DNA of 50,886 nucleotides from Erysipelotrichaceae bacterium (GTDB lineage: Bacteria; Bacillota_I; Bacilli_A; Erysipelotrichales; Erysipelotrichaceae), in the NCBI GenBank assembly GCA_030528645.1, contig JAUMYM010000008.1:1-50886 (forward strand). Direction: 5' to 3'. Below are positions 1-7,013 of the stretch, in pieces. Under the pieces are notes generated by a model. The model was not told where the DNA came from, did no database searches, and worked only from the letters and a program-made list of their open reading frames with translations. Position numbers and translations under genes: made by a program. Position 1 is the first letter of the stretch. Each line of letters starts with the position of its first letter.

Positions 1-1118
1 CGTAATAACGTTGTTTTCCCACAGCCAGATGGACCAACTAAAGCCACAACTTCTCCTTGATTTGCTTTAAAACTAACATCATCTATGACTTTATGATCTT
101 TATAAGCAAAACCAACATGATTTACTTCTATATCAAACTGGTTTAATGCATAATCATTGCCTTCCTGAATCGTTTCTTTTGCAATATTACGTAATCGTTT
201 AAAGGAATCTTCAAAATATAACATCATCAAGATATATTCATTGACAGCTACATATTGCGAAGAAATAGTTGTTGCAGACATTAAATAACCAATGTAATAC
301 AACACATCAATTTCACCCTTTGAAAACAATACTGCACCAAGTATTGCGGTAATAACCGGTGCTAGATACGGTAGCAACCCAAACGCAAATGACATAAATG
401 CCATTGTAAATTCACCTTTAATATGAATACGTTCACTTTCTTCTAATTTATGAAAAACTTCTTTTTGAATGCTTTCTTGCATAGAATAACTCTTAATTTC
501 TTGTTGTAATTCAAAAGCTTCTTGAAAACTAGCAGCATTTTTAAGTAACGTATCATAATATTTACGAATCCCCATGGTTTGAATTTTCCCAGTCAAAACA
601 ACTAATAGAATTGTAAACCATATAGGAACTACTACAGCCAAACCCATTAGTGGTTGTGTAAGTATTAAACCAAAACTGATGATTATAAAAAAGAAGAAAA
701 ACCCTATTCCTTGTGGTAAGGCATGACTAATCACCATTTCCATGTTATTGACATCCATCATGATGGTTTGTGATAAATCAGATAGATTATGTTTTGAAAA
801 ATAAGCTAATGGTAGTTTTTGAAAGGTATTAGCAATATTTTTTCTTAAAGCAACACTTTCTTTATATGTCGTATCATAAGTTGCAATATATTCTTTTTTT
901 AAAATGTAATAAATTGCAATCATCATAACAGTTAGTACAAACATATACATCGTTAAACTTTTTAATACACCATTTTTAAAATCATTTAAAAACATAAAGA
1001 CCAACACAACAGGCAGAATAAATGTAAAGAACTTTAAAAAAGAATAGAACGCAGCATGCAAAGTATTACGCATACCTTCTTCTGTTAAGGCAAAATATGT
1101 TTTTATTTTTTTTATCAT
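1..1118 (-). CDS. ABC exporter-type half-transporter (permease + ATPase), 3' end cut off by window
   Basis: The reading frame is open from ATG at 1118 to the window edge (about 372 codons), so the C-terminal part of the ATPase is missing. It begins with a type I exporter membrane domain of several hydrophobic segments (about residues 15-300). A nucleotide-binding domain follows, ending at a Walker A motif GPSGCGKTT at about residues 361-369, right at the window edge. GGAGGG lies 8 bases before the start. The start overlaps the stop of the upstream half-transporter (ATGA), so the two are translationally coupled and probably form a heterodimer. Heterodimers of this type next to ECF genes recall the YbtPQ/IrtAB siderophore importers; that role is inference. 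Substrate unknown. Confidence 0.9.
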   Translation of the reverse strand, partial: MIKKIKTYFALTEEGMRNTLHAAFYSFLKFFTFILPVVLVFMFLNDFKNGVLKSLTMYMFVLTVMMIAIYYILKKEYIATYDTTYKESVALRKNIANTFQKLPLAYFSKHNLSDLSQTIMMDVNNMEMVISHALPQGIGFFFFFIIISFGLILTQPLMGLAVVVPIWFTILLVVLTGKIQTMGIRKYYDTLLKNAASFQEAFELQQEIKSYSMQESIQKEVFHKLEESERIHIKGEFTMAFMSFAFGLLPYLAPVITAILGAVLFSKGEIDVLYYIGYLMSATTISSQYVAVNEYILMMLYFEDSFKRLRNIAKETIQEGNDYALNQFDIEVNHVGFAYKDHKVIDDVSFKANQGEVVALVGPSGCGKTTLL

Positions 1119-2857
1119 TCTTTTACCCTCCATTGATTTGCTTGTGCAAATAGTCTTTGACATTGATAATACTTTTGTTGTTTCTGCATTAATTCCTCAT
1201 GACTTCCTTGTTCAATTACTTTTCCATTATCAATAACAATAATTTCATCTACGTTACGAATTGAAGATAATCGATGTGCTATCATAATAACGGTTTTCCC
1301 CTTAATTAAACTTGAAAAAGCTCGTTGCATTTCATATTCGTTTTCAGGATCACTTGCAGCACTAGCCTCATCCAAAATAATGATTGGAGCATTTTTTAAA
1401 ATCGCTCTTGCGATTGCAATACGCTGTATTTCTCCACCTGAAAGATAAACACCTTTAGCACCTATTATTGTTTGTTCACGTGTATCAAACTTATCTAAAA
1501 TACTTGTACACATTGAAACTTCAAGAGCGTGCATCACTTCTTCATAACTGGCGTTGGGATTACCCATTTTTACATTTTCATAAATACTGCGATGAAATAG
1601 TTTAGCATTTTGAAAAACAAAGGCAATATTTCTTTCTAGTGTATCACTACTATAGTCATGAATAGCAATGTCACCAATTGTTAATTGTCCACTTTTAATG
1701 GGATAAAATCCAGAAATTAATTTTGCAATGGTTGATTTTCCTCCACCGGAAGAACCAACAAAAGCATAAGTTTTACCTGCTTGTAAATGCAATGAAAAAT
1801 TCGTTAACACATTAAGATCTTTTTCATAACCAAAACTTACATCTTTAAATTCAATATCATAATTTTTCATTTGTGTAACAGTTCCACTCATTAATTTATT
1901 CATTTCCATGCGTTGAAATACATCTTCTAGTTTATCAATCGCATCTTTACCAAAGGTATAGTTCTTACTAAAAAACATTATTTTCAAAAATGCATTGTTT
2001 AACAATCCGGAAAATGTCATGAAAAAAGCAACTAAACTTATGATTTCAGTAGCAGGATGATTCTTTAATACGGGATAAACTATTACAATAATCAAGGCTT
2101 TAAAGCTCATCATACCACATTGATATAAGATAAATGGTGTTCGACACATTTGACATTGACGATTAACAACATTTGCATAATGCTCAATGGATTTACGTAG
2201 TTTTTCAAAAGAATTCAAAGCTAAGCCAAATACTTTAATAACCTGTATTCCACGCACATATTCTACGGTTTCAGAATTAATATCTTCTAACGCTTTTAAA
2301 TACTCTTGCATCATTGATTTTTGTGCATACATATATTTAAAACATAGAAACGCAAAGAAAATAGCAAGTAATACCAATACTCCTATATGCCAACCAGCAA
2401 GAAACGATAAAACGATTACCCCTATCGGAAATAAAATGGCATTAATAGAATCTGGTAACATATGTGCAATAATCGTATGCGTATTTGCACTATTATCATC
2501 AATAATTTTTCTTGTGCGACCAGAAGGATTTGTATCAAAGAAGGTAAAAGAAGCATTCAACAAATGAACCAATCCACTTTTTTTCATATTCGTCTCTAAA
2601 CGAAACGCAAATAAATGACTAAACACTAAAGAAGCCATATATGTCGAAGCATATAAAACAGTTGTTAAAAAAATCGAAATAGAATGTTGATGAATGATGA
2701 AACGATCAGCATTTCCTGTAATTTCTTTTAATAATTGCCAAAAAAAGTAATAAGGTATAAAAGAAAAACAGGTTGCTAAACCTGAAAAGAGTAAGGATAA
2801 TACCATGTAACTCTTTTTTTCTTTGGCAAAATGCAATAAGCGATAAATAGTATCCAT
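1115..2857 (-). CDS. ABC exporter-type half-transporter (permease + ATPase)
   Basis: A 580-residue protein with an exporter-fold membrane domain (about 1-320) and an ATPase domain (about 335-570). The ATPase has Walker A GSSGGGKST, the signature LSGGE, Walker B IIILDEAS and a following H-loop (AHRLSS). The membrane part has the alternating hydrophobic segments of a six-helix ABC exporter. AAGGAT precedes ATG 2857. It lies 2 bp after the S-component gene and overlaps the next half-transporter by 4 bp. The protein pairs best with that neighbour as a heterodimer. The family includes drug and lipid exporters, but YbtP/YbtQ and IrtA/IrtB import ferric siderophores through the same fold. The ECF context favours uptake of a metal complex; this is inferred only. 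Confidence 0.9.
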   Translation of the reverse strand: MDTIYRLLHFAKEKKSYMVLSLLFSGLATCFSFIPYYFFWQLLKEITGNADRFIIHQHSISIFLTTVLYASTYMASLVFSHLFAFRLETNMKKSGLVHLLNASFTFFDTNPSGRTRKIIDDNSANTHTIIAHMLPDSINAILFPIGVIVLSFLAGWHIGVLVLLAIFFAFLCFKYMYAQKSMMQEYLKALEDINSETVEYVRGIQVIKVFGLALNSFEKLRKSIEHYANVVNRQCQMCRTPFILYQCGMMSFKALIIVIVYPVLKNHPATEIISLVAFFMTFSGLLNNAFLKIMFFSKNYTFGKDAIDKLEDVFQRMEMNKLMSGTVTQMKNYDIEFKDVSFGYEKDLNVLTNFSLHLQAGKTYAFVGSSGGGKSTIAKLISGFYPIKSGQLTIGDIAIHDYSSDTLERNIAFVFQNAKLFHRSIYENVKMGNPNASYEEVMHALEVSMCTSILDKFDTREQTIIGAKGVYLSGGEIQRIAIARAILKNAPIIILDEASAASDPENEYEMQRAFSSLIKGKTVIMIAHRLSSIRNVDEIIVIDNGKVIEQGSHEELMQKQQKYYQCQRLFAQANQWRVKE

Positions 2858-2859
2858 GC

Positions 2860-3444
2860 TTAATCCTTAATATGTTTTTTCAAAATACTATGACCTAAAT
2901 ACACACCAGCAACCGCCAATGCAAAGACAATAATTGTAGACCATACTGCCCACATACCACTTGTATATTTTACGTATTCTAGCATTGCCTCATATTTTTG
3001 ATTTCGATTCACCCATGTTTCAATATAACTATCTAAGAAAAACAAGGAAGGAATAATTGCCCCAAAGGCTTGACCAACATGCATAATACCTGAAGCAATA
3101 GCTATTTTTAATGTAGATACCTGTTTTGATCTAGAAGCAATGAAATCTGCAAGTATTGCTGCTGTTAATGAAGAAAGAATCCAAGGTAAATATCCTCCAC
3201 CAACTAATGAAAAGACACCCATTAATAAACCGGTAAAAATAGTATATTGACCAAATTTGCCTACTTTTTTTGCCATAAAGTAAATAATTGTACCAGCAAG
3301 TAAACCATTGACACCCGGACTAATCGCATGTCCCAACGCTCCTAATAAATTGGTAAGTAACATTGTAACGAAATACACGGTAATATAAACTGCCGTAAGT
3401 AACGCAATTAATATTAAATCTTTTGTTTTAAGTGTTTTATTCAT
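2860..3444 (-). CDS. ECF transporter substrate-binding S component, Trep_Strep (MptE-like) family
   Basis: A 194-residue integral membrane protein with about six hydrophobic segments. It starts with the typical S-component pattern LKTKDLILIALLTAVY and contains the GHAISPGVNGLLAGTI stretch that I associate with the Trep_Strep family (TIGR02185). S components capture the substrate and dock on EcfT. Substrates of this family are not firmly established; association with paired ABC exporters and metal uptake is reported for relatives. GGAGAATT precedes ATG 3444, which overlaps the EcfA stop by 8 bp. The gene lies between the EcfA/T energising module and two ABC half-transporters, so all five products probably act on the same or related ligands. 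Confidence 0.82.
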   Translation of the reverse strand: MNKTLKTKDLILIALLTAVYITVYFVTMLLTNLLGALGHAISPGVNGLLAGTIIYFMAKKVGKFGQYTIFTGLLMGVFSLVGGGYLPWILSSLTAAILADFIASRSKQVSTLKIAIASGIMHVGQAFGAIIPSLFFLDSYIETWVNRNQKYEAMLEYVKYTSGMWAVWSTIIVFALAVAGVYLGHSILKKHIKD

Positions 3445-4843
3445 AATAATTCTCCATTTCTTTATATATTGTATTTAATGTTTCTATATGATTTTCTTCT
3501 AAATAAAAATCTTCTTTTATACTTTGATTACTTAAATATACGATACGATCACTTATTTTACGTATAAATTCATAATCATGAGATATTAAAATAATTGTTT
3601 TTTCTTTCTTTAATAATTGAAGCATATCTAAGACATGTTCCATAGATTCTTTATCAAGTCCACTTGTTGGTTCATCTAAGATAAGAATTTCTTCTTGACA
3701 TACAAAGCATAAGGCTAGTTGTAATCGTTGCTTTTCTCCACCAGATAACGTTTGAGGATGATGATCTTTTAAATGCCATAAATTTAATAATTTTAAAGCT
3801 TCTTCATTTTTCTTATGATTCTTAGAAGTGATTTCCAATTCTTTTAATACGGAAGAACCAAATAATTGAAAATCAGCGTCTTGCATAACATACAGCATAC
3901 GATGATTTGTAGTGATGCTTCCATGATCCGGTTTTAATAGCTTTAACAGTAATCTTGCAAATGTTGTTTTACCAACACCGTTGACACCTATTAAAGTAGT
4001 AACTTCATACTTATAAAACTTAATATGTAAATCTTGAAGAATATGTTTATAACCTAAGCCTTTTACTTCAATCATCATCTGATTTCCTTTATAAATATCC
4101 TTTTTCGGATACCTATCATCAAAGAGATAAAATGTTCTTTTGCAATAAGGACTTGCCATAAAGTCGCTTAATGTATCAAATGTGAATAATTGCTTATCTT
4201 CTATTAATAATACCTTATCAACAATACCATCCAAGTAATAATAACGATGATCTGCTATAAAAATAGTTTTTCCTTCCTGTTTTAATCTTAACATTTGCTT
4301 CTTTAATCGCATGGCATTTCCATAATCTAAATTAGCAGATGGTTCATCAAAAATTAACACTTTAGGCTTCATCATAAGACTACTCAATAAAGCTAGAAGT
4401 TGTCTTTGACCAGATGATAAATGAAAGATATTTCGATTTAACAATGATTGTATTTGATACTCTTCTACCACTTCCTCTAAACGTTGTTTCATCTCTTTAT
4501 AAGAAAAACCATGATTTTCCATCGCAAAGACCATTTCGGATGTTGTATTATTCGTAAAAAATTGACTTCGAGGATTTTGAAAGACATTGCCAAAAATTTT
4601 ACTCCGTTGATAAAGCTTAGTATTTTTTTGACCATCTATGATTAACTCACCTTGTAAATCCCCTTCAATAATTTCAGGAATTATACCGTTTAATATATTT
4701 AATAAAGTACTTTTACCACATCCACTACGTCCTACAAGTAAGATTACTTGTCCTTGTTCTACATCAAAACATATATTTTTTAACGCACAAGTTCCATCTT
4801 CATATACAAACTGTAAATGATTCATTTCAATAATTTTATTCAT
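3437..4843 (-). CDS. ECF energy-coupling ATPase, two ATPase domains fused
   Basis: A protein of about 468 residues with two tandem ABC ATPase domains. Domain 1 has Walker A GRSGCGKST, signature LSSGQ and Walker B VLIFDEPSANLD. Domain 2 has Walker A GVNGVGKTT, signature LSGGE and Walker B ILILDEPTSGLD. Both are intact, so one chain replaces the EcfA1/EcfA2 pair. An in-frame ATG at 4888 lies inside ecfT and lacks a ribosome site. I chose ATG 4843 because GGAGG precedes it by 7 bases and because it forms an ATGA overlap with the ecfT stop. Hydrolysis by this subunit powers transport through EcfT and the S component. Confidence 0.9.
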   Translation of the reverse strand: MNKIIEMNHLQFVYEDGTCALKNICFDVEQGQVILLVGRSGCGKSTLLNILNGIIPEIIEGDLQGELIIDGQKNTKLYQRSKIFGNVFQNPRSQFFTNNTTSEMVFAMENHGFSYKEMKQRLEEVVEEYQIQSLLNRNIFHLSSGQRQLLALLSSLMMKPKVLIFDEPSANLDYGNAMRLKKQMLRLKQEGKTIFIADHRYYYLDGIVDKVLLIEDKQLFTFDTLSDFMASPYCKRTFYLFDDRYPKKDIYKGNQMMIEVKGLGYKHILQDLHIKFYKYEVTTLIGVNGVGKTTFARLLLKLLKPDHGSITTNHRMLYVMQDADFQLFGSSVLKELEITSKNHKKNEEALKLLNLWHLKDHHPQTLSGGEKQRLQLALCFVCQEEILILDEPTSGLDKESMEHVLDMLQLLKKEKTIILISHDYEFIRKISDRIVYLSNQSIKEDFYLEENHIETLNTIYKEMENYYE

Positions 4844-5544
4844 ACGATACCTCCAATAATCAAGGCAAATCCTACAGATAAAACACAAAGACTAACAACA
4901 TCCAACCATGTACATTTCATTTGGTAGAAACTGGAACGTTTAGAAGGTGAATCCAATCCTTTGGTTAAGGCGGCAGCAGTAAGTTCATTACTTAGATGTA
5001 AGCATCGATATAATTGTGGAACTAAAAGATATTCATATGTTCTCAAAGGATAGCGTATTGAAAATTTTACACCTCGAATGTTCATAGCTTCTTTAATGAT
5101 TCTAAATTCCTGTCTAAAAGTAGGAATATATCTTAGAGTGACGGTTAATCCAATGATAAAGATTTTTGGTAACTTAATGGCTTGTAAAGCAGATAATAAT
5201 TCAGAAGAATTATATTCACTAACCAGTAAATACGCTAAGACAAAATTTGGTAAAAATAGGATCATCATTGTAATCGTTGAAACTAGAACATAATTTTTGA
5301 TATAAAAAACAACGATATAATAAATACATAGAAATATACCTAAATAAACAATGGACTTAAAAAAGACACGATATTTCCTTACAATCAACAACATTGATAA
5401 GGAAAATAATAACGTAAATACTATTGCTTTATTTGAAGCAAATACAGTATTTAAAAAAGGAAACAACATATTTATAAATAAAATCGTTAAGGGATTAAAT
5501 CTTAATGATTCTTCACTCCTTTTATCCATATGGAATAGTTGCAT
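4840..5544 (-). CDS. ecfT: ECF transporter transmembrane subunit EcfT
   Basis: A 234-residue membrane protein with hydrophobic segments at about 20-35, 40-55, 62-105 and 215-232. It carries the two coupling motifs of EcfT: A-MNI-RG at about 153-158, and a second site AALTKG at about 191-196 where the usual Arg is Lys. EcfT couples the ATPases to the S component. AAGGAGAAGG lies just before ATG 5544. It is the first gene of the operon and follows a good promoter at 5579-5607. A second ATG six codons in is possible but lies further from the ribosome site. Confidence 0.85.
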   Translation of the reverse strand: MQLFHMDKRSEESLRFNPLTILFINMLFPFLNTVFASNKAIVFTLLFSLSMLLIVRKYRVFFKSIVYLGIFLCIYYIVVFYIKNYVLVSTITMMILFLPNFVLAYLLVSEYNSSELLSALQAIKLPKIFIIGLTVTLRYIPTFRQEFRIIKEAMNIRGVKFSIRYPLRTYEYLLVPQLYRCLHLSNELTAAALTKGLDSPSKRSSFYQMKCTWLDVVSLCVLSVGFALIIGGIV

Positions 5545-5578
5545 CTACCTTCTCCTTATAATTGTTCTACAACGAATA

Positions 5579-5613
5579 ATTTTACTCCCTTTGTTTGTTA
5601 GAGTCAACTAACA
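5579..5613 (-). promoter_or_regulatory. Promoter of the ECF/ABC operon with an overlapping metal-repressor-like dyad
   Basis: On the minus strand TTGACT (5602-5607), a 17-bp spacer and TAAAAT (5579-5584) form a near-consensus sigma-A promoter. The -35 box is exactly the 6-bp centre of a perfect inverted repeat TGTTAG-N6-CTAACA (5596-5613). The layout TTAG-TTGACT-CTAA resembles the streptococcal SloR/MtsR/ScaR element TTAA-CTTGAC-TTAA of the DtxR family. The promoter and dyad are seen directly. The identity of the regulator is inference. Confidence 0.7.
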
Positions 5614-5627
5614 TATTTCTTAAAATG

Positions 5628-5647
5628 AAAAGTGCTTTTGCACCTTT
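5628..5647 (-). terminator. Intrinsic terminator of the hypothetical gene at 5646-6224
   Basis: On the minus strand an 8-bp stem (AAAGGTGC/GCACTTTT, one G-T pair) with an AAAA loop overlaps the stop codon and is followed by TTTTCATTTTA. Confidence 0.65.
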
Positions 5648-6224
5648 AATCATAAGATTCAATAAAGTCTTTTATTTCATCTTCAATGTTCATTTCTAAA
5701 AAGAATGGATCCATATGTGTAAAGAAATGCCAACGATCTTTCTGTCCTTTTTTACGCACAAAGATTACTTCCCCATCTTCAGAGCCAAAACATTCTCGAC
5801 TAACTTCAAAATCATATTCAGTAAATTGATCTCTACATTGTTTAAATCTTAATTCTCTTTCTTCAATATATTTTTTTACATCTTCATTATTAATGGAATA
5901 CGCATCTACCTTAATAGATCCAATTGAAACACGCTTTTTAGTAATCGCACTATCTAGATAATCCAACGGTATCCAAAGAACCATAATATCTTCTTCAAAA
6001 GAAAAACGACTAATCGGTATTTGATAACCATTATAGCTAATTAGTTCAATATCAGGTAGTTTACTATATTCAATTGTTTCTTCTTCAAAAGGTACACCAT
6101 CTACATCGATACAATGATAACGATAACCCGGCACTTTCTTCATAAAAGTTCTACCGTGTTCAATACTTTCAAACATACCAACCAATTGTCTTGTATTTTT
6201 ACTGCTCCATTCAAGTAAATACAT
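5646..6224 (-). CDS. Hypothetical protein, 192 residues
   Basis: I do not recognise this protein. It is acidic, has no signal peptide or membrane segment, and looks like a soluble cytoplasmic protein. It is rich in aromatic residues, with a W-S-S start and a WHFF stretch near the end, and has a charged helix at about 110-130. AAGGAG lies 7 bases before ATG 6224. It is a single-gene unit between an intrinsic terminator of its own at 5628-5647 and the terminator of the upstream surface-protein gene. Nothing in the context gives a function. Confidence 0.75.
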   Translation of the reverse strand: MYLLEWSSKNTRQLVGMFESIEHGRTFMKKVPGYRYHCIDVDGVPFEEETIEYSKLPDIELISYNGYQIPISRFSFEEDIMVLWIPLDYLDSAITKKRVSIGSIKVDAYSINNEDVKKYIEERELRFKQCRDQFTEYDFEVSRECFGSEDGEVIFVRKKGQKDRWHFFTHMDPFFLEMNIEDEIKDFIESYD

Positions 6225-6266
6225 ACTCTAACTCCTTCTATATACTTCTATTATATCAATAATCAT

Positions 6267-6296
6267 AAAAAATACAGATTGATATTCAATCTGTAT
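6267..6296 (-). terminator. Intrinsic terminator of the small surface-protein gene
   Basis: Perfect 10-bp stem ATACAGATTG/CAATCTGTAT (6272-6296) with a 5-base loop, followed on the minus strand by TTTTTT. It lies 7 bp after the stop at 6303. Confidence 0.85.
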
Positions 6297-6302
6297 GGTT
6301 AC

Positions 6303-6779
6303 TTATTCTTTTATTGTTTTTTTCGTATATAAAATCGAAATTAAACCAATTATCGATACAACTGTAATCGCAAACAAACTCATCATATTTGTAGAATCCA
6401 TTGTTTTAGGAACATTTAAACTTGGAGTTTTATACATATCCACAATTGTAGTTGATTCTACAACCACATCTTCCATTACATTTTCTTCTGATGTATCAAC
6501 CTCATCTACTATTGGTGCTGGTGGATTAACCGGAACTGTTGGTTGTGGATCAGCCGGAACTGTTGGTTGTGCATCAACCGGAAATATACTAGCAAGTTCA
6601 GCTGGTTCACTTAGCCCAATTATAACTACTTCAGCAATGCGTCCCGTTTTAGCTATAAGTTCTAATCCTTCTTCTACACGGAAATGAAAATTCGCCTTAA
6701 CTACAAATCTTCCTATCGAAGTCGAAACATAAAACACAAAAACAAATATAAAAACGGCAAGCTTTTTTTGTATGTTCAC
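6303..6779 (-). CDS. Small cell-wall-anchored surface protein with VPKTMD sorting signal
   Basis: A 158-residue exported protein that starts at GTG 6779 with AGGGGG before it. It has an N-terminal signal peptide (hydrophobic about 7-25) and a middle with two copies of a short QPTVP repeat encoded by a 24-base tandem repeat. An acidic stretch follows. The C-terminus is built like a sortase signal: VPKTMD, a hydrophobic segment and a KKTIKE tail. The motif departs from LPXTG by V for L and, more strikingly, M for G. The next surface protein upstream carries IPKTMD. No sortase gene lies in the window. It may be a spacer or adaptor protein; function unknown. Confidence 0.75.
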   Translation of the reverse strand: MNIQKKLAVFIFVFVFYVSTSIGRFVVKANFHFRVEEGLELIAKTGRIAEVVIIGLSEPAELASIFPVDAQPTVPADPQPTVPVNPPAPIVDEVDTSEENVMEDVVVESTTIVDMYKTPSLNVPKTMDSTNMMSLFAITVVSIIGLISILYTKKTIKE

Positions 6780-6821
6780 TTCAATTCCCCCTTGATATGT
6801 ATAATACCTATTCTATAAATT

Positions 6822-6850
6822 ATTATATTTATGATATTATTACATGTCAA
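6822..6850 (-). promoter_or_regulatory. Consensus promoter of the small surface-protein gene
   Basis: On the minus strand TTGACA (6845-6850), exactly 17 bp, then TATAAT (6822-6827): a full consensus match. It lies 43 bp before the GTG start. Confidence 0.85.
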
Positions 6851-6976
6851 TCATTTATCAATTAATGTATATATGTATATTTTAGTAAATTATATGGAAA
6901 TAAAAACATAAAAAAATGTATAAGAACTATGTATGATTTTTTATATAATAACTAAATAAAAATGATTTTACATTAT

Positions 6977-7005
6977 AAAAAGTGAACCTTAGTTTTAAGA
7001 CTCAC
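6977..7005 (-). terminator. Intrinsic terminator of the SpaA-like surface-protein gene
   Basis: A 10-bp stem at 6982-7005 with two G-T pairs and a 4-base loop, followed on the minus strand by TTTTTAT. It lies 8 bp after the stop at 7014. Confidence 0.75.
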
Positions 7006-7013
7006 ATAATGTT

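Noticed and set aside
2187..2567. Plus-strand open frame of 126 codons
   Set aside because: It is opposite a conserved ABC transporter gene and has no motif or ribosome site.
6529..6582. Short direct repeat (GGAACTGTTGGTTGTG twice) as a CRISPR-like array
   Set aside because: Only two copies without spacers; it encodes the QPTVP repeat of the surface protein.
6295..6687. Plus-strand open frame of 130 codons rich in Thr/Ser/Gly
   Set aside because: It is the mirror of the small surface-protein gene, whose signal peptide, sorting signal, promoter and terminator fit the minus strand.
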